A stretch of DNA of 64,000 nucleotides, taken from positions 5,153,501 through 5,217,500 of the forward strand of contig NZ_AP020337.1 in the NCBI RefSeq assembly GCF_009176725.1, in the 5' to 3' direction. Positions 9,265-17,016 of this stretch are shown here, piece after piece. The stretch is from Pseudomonas sp. KUIN-1 (GTDB lineage Bacteria; Pseudomonadota; Gammaproteobacteria; Pseudomonadales; Pseudomonadaceae). The stretch's first letter is position 1. Each line of letters begins with the position of its first letter. Under the pieces are notes generated by a model. It made no database searches, was not told the origin of the DNA, and saw nothing but the letters and a program-made list of their open reading frames with translations. Position numbers and translations under genes: made by a program.

Positions 9265-9900
9265 TCAGATACTTGCAGCGCGCACCAGCCCCTGCGCCCT
9301 GCCGTCCAGATAATCCATCACCTCGTCACGGTGTGCTGCATACGCCTTACTGTCAAACGTGTAACTGCCACCTTTGAAGTGAAACAGCAGCCGTCGGCTA
9401 CCTGCCGCATACTCGTCCACGCTGAGATGCAGACTGCACAACAACAGAAGGACTCGATCAGGTTCATACTTTTCGCAGGGCACGACCTGAAAACTGCCCA
9501 GACGTCCCTGATCGAAGCCGTTTTGAAAGTACGACTCTGCTGCCTGATTCACTCCCAACGCTGCGACAGCGCGCTGCACCAGGCCGCCAAGACGTTTGCG
9601 GTCCGCAGGATGGCTGACCTTGAACGTCGCGTCCAACAAATCGTCGGCACTGCTCACCACCAGTGAGTCACCCAGGACCACACCCTTTTGCTGTATACCG
9701 CGCGCCTTGAGGCGGCTGCGGTAGTAATGCATCCAGCTGCCCCATTGGGCCTTGAAATCAAACTGCCTGTCTGCGAACAACTGGGCGTCCAGAAGCACGT
9801 TCTGAATATCCGTGCGCTCCTCGCTCGCAAGCCCGGGCAGGAACGCTACCATACTGGGGATAGTGCCCAGATAGGCCGCATTGCCTGTGTCTGCACTCAT
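9265..9900 (-). CDS. Unknown protein, paralog 1 of a four-gene tandem family (last gene)
   Basis: I do not recognise this 211-residue protein. It shares a layout with its three neighbours: an N-terminal helical block (DIQNVLLDAQLFADRQF...W..W...YRSRLKARG), a middle region rich in A and L, and a C-terminal block beginning FQVVPCEKYEPDRVLLLLCSLHL and ending in an R-rich segment with conserved F (FHFKGGSYTFD). No signal peptide or membrane helix is evident. The ATG at 9900 has a GGGAG ribosome site six bases upstream. It lies 35 bases after paralog 2 and is likely the last gene of a minus-strand operon. Confidence 0.75.
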   Translation of the reverse strand: MSADTGNAAYLGTIPSMVAFLPGLASEERTDIQNVLLDAQLFADRQFDFKAQWGSWMHYYRSRLKARGIQQKGVVLGDSLVVSSADDLLDATFKVSHPADRKRLGGLVQRAVAALGVNQAAESYFQNGFDQGRLGSFQVVPCEKYEPDRVLLLLCSLHLSVDEYAAGSRRLLFHFKGGSYTFDSKAYAAHRDEVMDYLDGRAQGLVRAASI

Positions 9901-9935
9901 TTGCGTTACTCCCTTCCATGGGCTTGTCCAGATTG

Positions 9936-10571
9936 CTAAAGACTGATGATTTCGGCTGCGGCACGATCAGCCAGGGTGTCCTGCACAACCTGGCGAAAAG
10001 GCTCGAAGCTCTGGCGACTGAAGCGGAATGCAGTACCAACGACATGCACCTGCATTTCTCCGCCAAGAACCTGCCAAAAATAAAGCGCGGGTCTCAACGC
10101 TATGGTCGTCATCTGCAGGCTGCACAACAGGATCGTTACCTCGTCTTCGCTGTGCATTGAACACGGTATGAGTTGAACGCTTTCAGAACGTCCGGACGTA
10201 AACCAACTGCTGAAAAACGTCTTCGCATGATCACTGCTCAGTAGCCTGTCGAGCGAACTGCGATATAGCTGGCGAAGCTCGCCAGCATTATCGAACACTG
10301 GAAGCTGCAAGCTGCCAATGTCACTGAAACTGTGAATCTTCAAACGCGCATCGTTGATCCCGGCGCCATGCGAACCGCCCGTGGCGGCAATCGAGCGCTG
10401 GTAAACATCCAGCCATGCACGCCAGTTTCCCCTGAAAGAATGGCGATCATCTGCGACCAGTTTGGCATGGTGCAGACAATCGATTATGTCCTGGCGCAAA
10501 TCAGGTTCGACATTGTCGGCGAAGGACAGCAGGCTGGCACCGGTCAACAGGGCTTCATTCGGATCAGACAT
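9936..10571 (-). CDS. Unknown protein, paralog 2 of a four-gene tandem family
   Basis: This is a 211-residue protein, exactly the length of paralog 1. Shared landmarks are DLRQDIIDCLHHAKLVADDRHSF, W..W...Y near residue 50, VQLIPCSMHSEDEVTILLCSLQM and LYFWQVLGG followed by FRFSRQSFEPFRQ. The start was set at 10571 (MSDPNEALL) rather than the in-frame ATG 15 bases upstream, because the 10571 ATG overlaps the last codons of paralog 3 by eight bases, as expected for coupled genes. No known domain, signal peptide or catalytic motif was recognised. Confidence 0.75.
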   Translation of the reverse strand: MSDPNEALLTGASLLSFADNVEPDLRQDIIDCLHHAKLVADDRHSFRGNWRAWLDVYQRSIAATGGSHGAGINDARLKIHSFSDIGSLQLPVFDNAGELRQLYRSSLDRLLSSDHAKTFFSSWFTSGRSESVQLIPCSMHSEDEVTILLCSLQMTTIALRPALYFWQVLGGEMQVHVVGTAFRFSRQSFEPFRQVVQDTLADRAAAEIISL

Positions 10572-11262
10572 CAGGACTGCCCCCAAGCGACATGATCAGA
10601 CCAGCGCGCTTGCTCGACAGCGCGGTATCGATGCCATCGCGAAACTGTGAATAGACCTGTTCGAACAGTTGCATCGCATAGACGGTCACAGCGATGTTGC
10701 CGTAGATATTCTTTGGCTCGATGACCTCGAAAAGAAAAGCGGATGGCAACGGCTGACGCGTGGCGAACTGAAACTGCGCCAGCTTCAGGTTCTGCCGGGT
10801 GTCGACGAACGCCATTTGCAGAACCACGCTGACCTGCAATCTTCCTGCGTGATTCAAACCGCTCTGTACGCTCTGACTGCGCAGCAGATCAAGCGCTTCG
10901 CTGCCGACGGACTGATTGCCCACCCTGCGCATGAACGACTCTGCCTGCAGCAGAGTGTCGGCTGACACGAAGGGTGCAAGCGCGCGCGCCATGCAACTCC
11001 ATACCGTTTCGGCAGACTCTGCCGGCAAAGGCTGGCTGACATGTTCGTTGGCACTCGGCAACCAGCCGAAACGCTGCGCTGCGGCGAGACGGGTTTCATT
11101 CCATTTTTCGGGTTCGGCAAACTTTGAGTGTTGCTTCGATGCGGCCAACTGCACGTACAGCATCGAGTCCAGCACATCGTTTTTCAGGGAGACCGGCTGC
11201 GGCTCGGGGAAAAACATCAAACAACCCGCATTGACGACTACGGCATCCAATTCCTGCTTCAT
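10564..11262 (-). CDS. Unknown protein, paralog 3 of a four-gene tandem family
   Basis: This 232-residue protein is the most divergent of the four but keeps the order of features: an N-terminal SLKNDVLDSMLYVQLAASKQHSKF block, W near residue 54 followed by RFGWLPS, a middle helical region, and a C-terminal block with LQVSVVLQMAFVDTRQNLKLAQFQFAT and AFLFEV. The cysteine seen in the C-terminal block of the other three (pC/sC) is absent. The ATG at 11262 has an AAAAGGAA ribosome site. It sits between paralogs 2 and 4, overlapping the former by eight bases and following the latter by 58. Confidence 0.72.
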   Translation of the reverse strand: MKQELDAVVVNAGCLMFFPEPQPVSLKNDVLDSMLYVQLAASKQHSKFAEPEKWNETRLAAAQRFGWLPSANEHVSQPLPAESAETVWSCMARALAPFVSADTLLQAESFMRRVGNQSVGSEALDLLRSQSVQSGLNHAGRLQVSVVLQMAFVDTRQNLKLAQFQFATRQPLPSAFLFEVIEPKNIYGNIAVTVYAMQLFEQVYSQFRDGIDTALSSKRAGLIMSLGGSPDV

Positions 11263-11320
11263 GGGAAAATTCCTTTTATCCCGGAAGCGGAGGTAGCACG
11301 TACCTCCGCCAACACTCCGA

Positions 11321-12118
11321 TCAGATGTCGAACTCTGCGATCGCACGACTGGCGTTATCATCCAGCCGTTGCTGGATCAGGTCGCGATGGCGCGCATACA
11401 GAGCCGTGTTGAGCAACAGGCTGTCCTCGCCTTTCCAGGTCTGGACACTGGTGTCCTGCCACTCCCAGAACAGCACGTTGGTGACGTCGCTGTCAGCCTG
11501 AAAACTGACTGCTGCCATAGCCAGACTCACAATGTTGTCCTCGGATTCGATACAGGAGGCGATACGGAAGCTGCCGCCACGGTGTGACTTGGTCTGGTTC
11601 TCGAACAGGCGCAGGGGTTCTTTTTTGGCTTTCAACGCGGCGATGGCATCTGCAGCCACCTTGAGCATCAGCAGCGATGCAGGTCCGGGCAACGCGGCAG
11701 CTGTAATGGCCGAACCGAGGATTTCCAGACCGACTTCGTCCATGGTGAAACGCTGCTGGGTAGCACGATAGCGCGCATAGCTCCACTGGGTGGAAAGCCA
11801 GCCCACCTTCGAGAGCACTTCGTTGAATTTGTCATACCACTGATCGCCCTGGGTTTCAGAGCTGAACGCCTTGTTGGCCACGAGGGTGGCGAACAGAAAG
11901 GAATTCATGACGTCCTGCTTGCTCTGCGCCGAGATACCGCTGGCAAATGCCAGCAGACTGCCTGCGACCACCGCGCCTTCATTGCCGGAGTTTGCGTCAG
12001 TGACGTCACGTGCCTCAAGTAACCCGGGGGTTGCTGCGGCCGCATAGGCGGCCAACAAAGGAGGGCATTCAGCCAGCTCGCAGGCGGCGATGTAATCGAG
12101 GTTGTCAGTGCTGTTCAT
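11321..12118 (-). CDS. Unknown protein, paralog 4 of a four-gene tandem family (first gene)
   Basis: This is the longest paralog (265 residues) and the promoter-proximal gene. It has an extra N-terminal segment (CELAECPPLLAAYAAAATPG) and a hydrophobic stretch of small residues around 145-165 (ILGSAITAAALPGPASLLMLKVAADAI). The shared blocks are QDVMNSFLFATLVANKAFSS, W..KF...L...GWLS, FRIASCIESEDNIVSLAMAAVSF and NVLFWEWQD. An in-frame ATG at 12136 is also possible. 12118 was chosen because AGGAAAA lies six bases before it. The function is unknown. The hydrophobic stretch could interact with membranes, but that is only a possibility. Confidence 0.75.
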   Translation of the reverse strand: MNSTDNLDYIAACELAECPPLLAAYAAAATPGLLEARDVTDANSGNEGAVVAGSLLAFASGISAQSKQDVMNSFLFATLVANKAFSSETQGDQWYDKFNEVLSKVGWLSTQWSYARYRATQQRFTMDEVGLEILGSAITAAALPGPASLLMLKVAADAIAALKAKKEPLRLFENQTKSHRGGSFRIASCIESEDNIVSLAMAAVSFQADSDVTNVLFWEWQDTSVQTWKGEDSLLLNTALYARHRDLIQQRLDDNASRAIAEFDI

Positions 12119-12136
12119 GGTTTTTTCCTGTGTCAT

Positions 12137-12172
12137 TTCATTAGTCCTTTAATTCATGAGTCCTGATGGACT
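12137..12172 (-). promoter_or_regulatory. Short direct repeat and inverted repeat upstream of the paralog operon
   Basis: Two 11-base direct repeats, TTCATTAGTCC and TTCATGAGTCC, lie 16 bases apart (starts 12137 and 12153). They are followed by the inverted repeat AGTCC-TGAT-GGACT at 12159-12172. They sit immediately upstream of the first paralog gene, and one copy covers its possible upstream ribosome site. A regulator-binding role is inferred only from placement. Confidence 0.35.
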
Positions 12173-12484
12173 GAATCGAGACTAACGAAATAACTCAGGC
12201 CGTTTTTTCGGCGCTTTCCGGTTGTCCTCTGATGCCTTCCAGGCACCTGGCGGTTGCGCTCGATACGCAGAACAAAATTCGACCCGCCGCCTGCCTCCCG
12301 GTATACCGCAGGTGAGCGAACATTCCCGGGAGGTTTCTGGAATCGGACTACGGCCGACGCAGGTTGGAGAGCGCCGATTCGCTCAGGCCTGTGAGCCGAT
12401 ACACAGGCCCACAGGCTTGAAGTGACATCGACACTTCAGCACTTTCCCGCGATAGAGAGCTGCAGGTATGACACGCGGGCGCGG
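12173..12484. other. Non-coding gap with several hairpins between the paralog operon and cobJ
   Basis: I found no convincing gene here. Three potential hairpins occur in a row: CCTCCCGG with CCGGGAGG (~12294-12334), GCCTGTG with CACAGGC (~12387-12409), and TGAAGTG with CACTTCA (~12418-12440). One or more could end transcription of the leftward cobalamin operon, though none has a strong T-run. I looked for a B12-box of a cobalamin riboswitch on both strands and did not find one. Confidence 0.4.
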
Positions 12485-14188
12485 TCACGCTGTAGGCTTG
12501 TTGCCGTACCAACGCGGCGTATAGACCCAGTTGCCGCCTTCGTGGCGAGGAAAGGTGCACGTCAGGGAAGAGCCGATCAACACCATGGTGCGCATGTCCA
12601 CCTGTTCCGGGGTCAATTCGCCCAGCGTGATAACCCTCAATGTCTGCCCGGGACGGCCGATATCGCGCCCCAGCGTCACGGGGGTTTCAGGGATGCGATG
12701 CTGGCGGACAATCTCCAGCGCACGCCCCAGTTGCCAGGGCCGGGAGCGGGATATCGGGTTGTAGAACGCCAGCGCCAGATCGGCCTGGCAGGCGAGGTCC
12801 AGACGCTTTTCGATGATGTCCCAGGGCTTGAGGTTGTCGGACAGCGACAGCACACAGAAATCATGCCCCAATGGCGCACCGGCCTGGGCTGCGGTGGCCA
12901 GAGAGGCCGAGACACCGGGCAGAATTTCCAGCTCGACCGCATGCCAGTGAGGATTATCCGACGCATGCAACGCTTCAAGCACCGCTGAAGCCATGGCGAA
13001 AACCCCCGGATCACCGGACGACACCACGACCACCGAGCGGCCTTGAGCAGCCAGTTCGAAGGCATGTCGGGCACGCTGCATTTCTTCACGATTGTCAGTG
13101 CAGTGCAGTACCTGATCAGCGCGAAACGGCCCCGCCATGCGCACGTAGGTTTCATAGCCCAGCACATCATTGGCACGTGCCAGTTCGGCCTTGACCGCAG
13201 GCACCATCAGGTCTGCTGCGCCAGGACCCAGACCAATGACTGCAACGCGGCCACGCCCGCGGCCGATGCTCTGCACCTCCAGCGGTTGCGCCGCGACGGC
13301 AATCGCGGTGTGGGCATCGACGCAGAGCGGTGGCAACAGCTGCGGCACAGCCTTCATGGCCATCTCGCCGGCCGCAGCGGCGCTGACGAATCGCACCGCA
13401 ACGTCCAGCTCGGCGGCAGCCTTGTGCAGGTGCGGATTGGCCATCTGCTCCTCGGCCGCCAACATACAGGCCAAGGACTGCCCGGCGATACGTGCCTCAC
13501 GCAGGGCCGAGCGCACGTGCTCAGCCAGTTCGTCGGTGAGCTCAGTCACCGCCACCAGCACGTTACGTGGGTAGATCAGCAATTCATGGGGCGAAGGATC
13601 GCGCAGGGCACTGCCGACATGAATGGCCAGCGCCGCCTGTGGATCTTCGGGCAGTTGCGCCTGAGCCAGCCAGGGGGCTTCACCCTCGATGCGCACGGGT
13701 TCGCCGGACAGCAGGTCGGAAACGAAACGCTTGCCCAGCTCCAGATCGCCCAGTGCATAGCCGCTTGGCGGGTTGAGCAGGCAGGTGCCGAAACGCAGCT
13801 CGCCGCTGGTGGTGATCGCCGGCGCAACGCCAAGCCCGCTGGCGATGCTGCGCGCCAGGACATTCACCCCGCCCAGACCGCCAAGCAGCGGCACCACCGC
13901 GCTGCCGTCTTCGGCCACGGCAAGCACCGGCGGTTCGGCGCCCTTCTCCAGCAACACGGCGGCCAGGGTGCGGATAACGATACCGGCCGCGCAAAGGGCG
14001 ATAATCGGCGTGTTCTGTTGATACAACTGACGCAACGTCGCGCCGAAGTCGCTGTAAGCGCGGTCGGCTCCCTGCACGCGCTCGGCCAGGCCATGAATCA
14101 GCGCATCGGGAAACAGTTGTTGAATACGCCGCGCGGTAGCAAGGCTGCCATTGCCGAGAATGACGATGGCCGGAGTCATGGAGGTCAT
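12485..14188 (-). CDS. cobJ: CbiG-CobJ fusion: cobalamin biosynthesis protein / precorrin-3B C17-methyltransferase
   Basis: This 567-residue fusion acts in corrin ring synthesis. Residues ~5-230 are CbiG-like (VILGNGSLATARRIQQLFP, ALCAAGIVIRTLAAVLLEKG, PLLGGLGGVNVLARSIASGLG), ~230-310 look like the CbiG C-terminal/CobE domain (ACMLAAEEQMANP), and ~315-567 are the SAM-dependent methylase CobJ (VAVIGLGPGAADLMVP, VVVSSGDPGVFAMASAVLEAL, EILPGVSASLATAAQAGAPLGHDFC). CobJ methylates C17 and drives ring contraction. The start at 14188 was chosen because its ATG overlaps the cobI stop (TGATG) and follows AAGG. It is the last gene of the leftward cobG-cobH-cobI-cobJ operon. Confidence 0.92.
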   Translation of the reverse strand: MTSMTPAIVILGNGSLATARRIQQLFPDALIHGLAERVQGADRAYSDFGATLRQLYQQNTPIIALCAAGIVIRTLAAVLLEKGAEPPVLAVAEDGSAVVPLLGGLGGVNVLARSIASGLGVAPAITTSGELRFGTCLLNPPSGYALGDLELGKRFVSDLLSGEPVRIEGEAPWLAQAQLPEDPQAALAIHVGSALRDPSPHELLIYPRNVLVAVTELTDELAEHVRSALREARIAGQSLACMLAAEEQMANPHLHKAAAELDVAVRFVSAAAAGEMAMKAVPQLLPPLCVDAHTAIAVAAQPLEVQSIGRGRGRVAVIGLGPGAADLMVPAVKAELARANDVLGYETYVRMAGPFRADQVLHCTDNREEMQRARHAFELAAQGRSVVVVSSGDPGVFAMASAVLEALHASDNPHWHAVELEILPGVSASLATAAQAGAPLGHDFCVLSLSDNLKPWDIIEKRLDLACQADLALAFYNPISRSRPWQLGRALEIVRQHRIPETPVTLGRDIGRPGQTLRVITLGELTPEQVDMRTMVLIGSSLTCTFPRHEGGNWVYTPRWYGNKPTA

Positions 14189-14922
14189 CAGCCTTGCCAC
14201 CTGTCGCCCGGGACGATAATCAGCGAAAAATACGGCGAAGACATCGGGTCGACCTGATCCAGCGGGACGATTTTCTGGTTGCTCATCGTGGCGCGCTCGA
14301 CATACAGCGCGCGCCCGGCCATCCCCAGTTCGGTCAGCACCTCGCGGACCTTGTGGAAGTTGCGCCCCAGTTTCATGATCACCGCCGCGTCGGCATCGGC
14401 CAGCTTGCGTTTCAGGTCATCGTGGGGCAGCACACCGGACAGCACCGACAGGCTCTGATTGCGATACACCAGCGGCGCGCCCAGCACCGAAGCGCCGCCG
14501 AGCATCGAGCACACGCCCGGAATCACTTCAGCGTCGTAGTGCTCGGCCAGACGATCGTGCAGGTACATGTAGGAGCCATAGAAAAACGGATCGCCTTCGC
14601 AGATCACCGCCACGTCGCGTCCGGCGTCCAGGTGTGCGGCGATGTGCCGGCTGGATTCGTCGTAGAAGTCGCTGATGAGCTTTTCGTAGGACAGTGTCGC
14701 CGGCAATGCCTCGGTAGTGACCGGGTAGACCAGCGGCATCAGGGTCTGAACGTCCTGCAGATGCGCTTCGATGATGCCGAAGGCGTTGCCCTTTTTGCCC
14801 TTGGCCACGAAATACGCCACCACCGGCGACTCGCGCAGCAGGCGCAGGGCCTTGACGGTGATCAGCTCCGGATCGCCAGGACCGACGCCCAGGCCAATCA
14901 ATCGACCGCGTGCCTGCATCAT
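14188..14922 (-). CDS. cobI: Precorrin-2 C20-methyltransferase
   Basis: CobI transfers a methyl group from SAM to C20 of precorrin-2, giving precorrin-3A. The 244-residue product has the tetrapyrrole methylase signature GLGVGPGDPELITVKALRLL near its start, the GDPFFYGSYMYLHDRL motif and EVIPGVCSMLGGASVLGAPLV. The start codon ATGATG overlaps the cobH stop by four bases, and its own stop overlaps the cobJ start by one base, so the three genes are tightly coupled. Confidence 0.95.
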   Translation of the reverse strand: MMQARGRLIGLGVGPGDPELITVKALRLLRESPVVAYFVAKGKKGNAFGIIEAHLQDVQTLMPLVYPVTTEALPATLSYEKLISDFYDESSRHIAAHLDAGRDVAVICEGDPFFYGSYMYLHDRLAEHYDAEVIPGVCSMLGGASVLGAPLVYRNQSLSVLSGVLPHDDLKRKLADADAAVIMKLGRNFHKVREVLTELGMAGRALYVERATMSNQKIVPLDQVDPMSSPYFSLIIVPGDRWQG

Positions 14923-15545
14923 TCGATCTCCGTGGCCAGTGCGTTGACAGCGGCCACGGCCATGGCGCTGCCGCCACGACGGCCCTGCATGATCACGAAC
15001 GGCACGCCGCGGCTATCGGCGGCGAGCATCGACTTGGACTCGGCGGCGCCGACAAAGCCGACCGGAAAGCCGAGAATCAGTGCAGGTTTGGGCGCACCGG
15101 CATCGAGCATTTCCAACAGATAGAACAGCGCGGTCGGCGCGTTGCCGATGACCACCACGCTGCCTTCCAGGTGCGGACGCCACAGCTCAAGCGCCACCGC
15201 AGAACGCGTATTGCCCAACTCCAGGGCCATTTCCCGCACGCCTTCGTCATGCAGGGTGCAGATGATCGGGTTATTGGCGGGCAGCCGGGTGCGGGTGATG
15301 CCTTCGGAAACCATGCGCGCATCACACAGGATCGGCGCTCCGGCGGCCAGAGCGTTGCGCCCGGCGGTACCGGCACCCGGCGAGAAGCGCAGGTCTTCGA
15401 TGACTTCGACCATCCCGCAGGCATGGATCACGCGCACGGCGAGTTTTTCCAGGTCGGCAGGGATCGTGTCAAGACGCGCTTCGGCGCGAATGATCGAGAA
15501 AGAGTTGCGATATATCTCCTGACCATCGCGGATGTAATCAATCAT
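14919..15545 (-). CDS. cobH: Precorrin-8X methylmutase
   Basis: CobH moves the C11 methyl group to C12, converting precorrin-8X to hydrogenobyrinate. The 208-residue product carries family motifs MVEVIEDLRFSPGAGTAGRNAL, PILCDARMVSEGITR, VVIGNAPTALFYLLEML and LILGFPVGFVGAAESK, and the methylmutase histidine is consistent with VIHACGMVE. It overlaps cobG by eight bases and cobI by four. Confidence 0.95.
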   Translation of the reverse strand: MIDYIRDGQEIYRNSFSIIRAEARLDTIPADLEKLAVRVIHACGMVEVIEDLRFSPGAGTAGRNALAAGAPILCDARMVSEGITRTRLPANNPIICTLHDEGVREMALELGNTRSAVALELWRPHLEGSVVVIGNAPTALFYLLEMLDAGAPKPALILGFPVGFVGAAESKSMLAADSRGVPFVIMQGRRGGSAMAVAAVNALATEIE

Positions 15546-16881
15546 GCATGTTGCTCCGTGAGCCGGCGTTCAACTGCGCGCCGACTGCTTCAATAGTAAG
15601 GTTGCGCGCGCGCAGCACGCCGAAACCGGCATGCGCTGCATCGCGAAAATAAAGATCGTAACGGCCCGGCGCGACAGCCAGCAAGGTCACTGGCGCTACG
15701 TGGGCGGCGGCGCAGGAACGCGTGCAGCCGCTCAAGTGAATAGCCTGGCCGGTATCAAGTGCCGCAGCCAGTTGCAGGGCGTCGGCCTTGGTGTCGGCCA
15801 GCCCCTTGGCGCATCCGGCAGAACCGGTACAGGCGAGCATCTGCGCCAGCGGTTGCTCGGCAGAACCTGCGAAGCTGGATGCCTGCAACTCGTCCAGCAC
15901 CGCTGCCGCGCGCTCGACCGGCACGTTGGGCAGCAACAGGCTTTGCCAGGGCGTCAGGCGCAGCGTGCCGTCGCCCTGATCCGCAGCCAGTTGCGCCACG
16001 CTGCAAAGCATCGCCGCATCGAGACGCCCCAACGGTACTGCAGCGCCCACCGCAACCTGATCAGGCTGGGCCTGTGGATAAACACCGATATGCCGAGTGC
16101 CCTGAATGGCCGGACGCTGCCAATCGGTGATCGCCTTATCGGTCCGCACTGTGCAGGCGGACCGGGCCGACAGCTCACGCAGCATATCGTCGGTCGATAC
16201 CTCGGCCAGCAGGTGCCGCATCCGGGTGTACTCGGGACGGGCCAGGTCGAGAAACAGCTCCAGCAGTGCGACAACCAGCATTTTCCCTTCGGCTAGAGGG
16301 ACAGCGGCCAGCGGTCGGTCATGGGCCGGGCAGCCGGCCAGGCCGAACGCCAGCAGCACTTCGTCGTCGAGTTTCAGCGCCGACAGCCACACGTCGTGCG
16401 GGTGTTCGAGCATGACCAGCGCTTCACCAGCATCCAGCGACAAGGCGAACTTGGGTGACAGCTCATGAAAACGCGGGTGATGTTCCAGCGCGTCGAGAAT
16501 CTGCGCTGCCAGCGGCCGGGCATCGAAGAGCATCTGCGAGTCCAGCCCGGCCGTCGGGCTGAGCATCAGGTTGCGCACATCGTCGCTGGCCGGGTTGGCG
16601 GGGCCGAGCCCTGCCGCCATCAAGGCACCGATCAACCCGTCATGATCGGCACCAATGCCGCGAATCTGCAGGTTGCCGCGGTTGGTGGCTTCGATAACCC
16701 CCTGTGCGTACGTGCGCGCGGCCTCGGCAACGGCCATAGCCTGCGCACTGCTGATCACCCCGCCCGCCAGCTTGATCCGGCAGATCCCGCCGTCCAGTGC
16801 CGGGACGATACGCAGCAACCCCGGACAGGCCGAGGGGCGTAGCGTTGCAGAGGATGTGCGAGCGGACTGCTGCTCGTTCAA
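15538..16881 (-). CDS. cobG: Precorrin-3B synthase
   Basis: CobG is the oxygen-dependent monooxygenase of the aerobic cobalamin pathway and builds precorrin-3B from precorrin-3A. The 447-residue protein resembles sulfite/nitrite reductases: two ferredoxin-like half domains (GICRIKLAGGVIS... and RHIGVYPQAQPDQVAVGAAVPLG) and a C-terminal [4Fe-4S] cluster motif with CTGSAGCAKG and, about 40 residues on, CTRSCAAAH. Its presence indicates the aerobic route. It is the first gene of the leftward operon and is divergent from cobL across a 135-base gap. Confidence 0.94.
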   Translation of the reverse strand: MNEQQSARTSSATLRPSACPGLLRIVPALDGGICRIKLAGGVISSAQAMAVAEAARTYAQGVIEATNRGNLQIRGIGADHDGLIGALMAAGLGPANPASDDVRNLMLSPTAGLDSQMLFDARPLAAQILDALEHHPRFHELSPKFALSLDAGEALVMLEHPHDVWLSALKLDDEVLLAFGLAGCPAHDRPLAAVPLAEGKMLVVALLELFLDLARPEYTRMRHLLAEVSTDDMLRELSARSACTVRTDKAITDWQRPAIQGTRHIGVYPQAQPDQVAVGAAVPLGRLDAAMLCSVAQLAADQGDGTLRLTPWQSLLLPNVPVERAAAVLDELQASSFAGSAEQPLAQMLACTGSAGCAKGLADTKADALQLAAALDTGQAIHLSGCTRSCAAAHVAPVTLLAVAPGRYDLYFRDAAHAGFGVLRARNLTIEAVGAQLNAGSRSNMHD

Positions 16882-17016
16882 TGGGTCACCCGATGTGAAC
16901 TGGCTGGAAACGGACGTTGATTAGAGCACTTGTACCCCGTCGGGCGCGGTATTATGCCTGCTTTGTCCGCAGGCATGAAAAGGCGCTCTGTCGGAAGTTC
17001 GGATTGAGGTAGGTAC
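16882..17016. promoter_or_regulatory. Divergent promoter region between cobG and cobL operons
   Basis: This 135-base gap must contain the promoters for both cobalamin operons. A B12-box typical of a cobalamin riboswitch was looked for and not seen. The only clear secondary structure is a short GCCTGC/GCAGGC stem around 16954-16974. Confidence 0.45.

Noticed and set aside
12222..12425. 67-aa open frame between cobJ and the unknown operon
   Set aside because: It starts at TTG without a ribosome site, crosses several hairpins and resembles no protein.
16882..17016. Cobalamin riboswitch between the divergent cob operons
   Set aside because: I looked for the B12-box and the conserved GCAACTG-type core on both strands and found neither here nor at 12119-12484.
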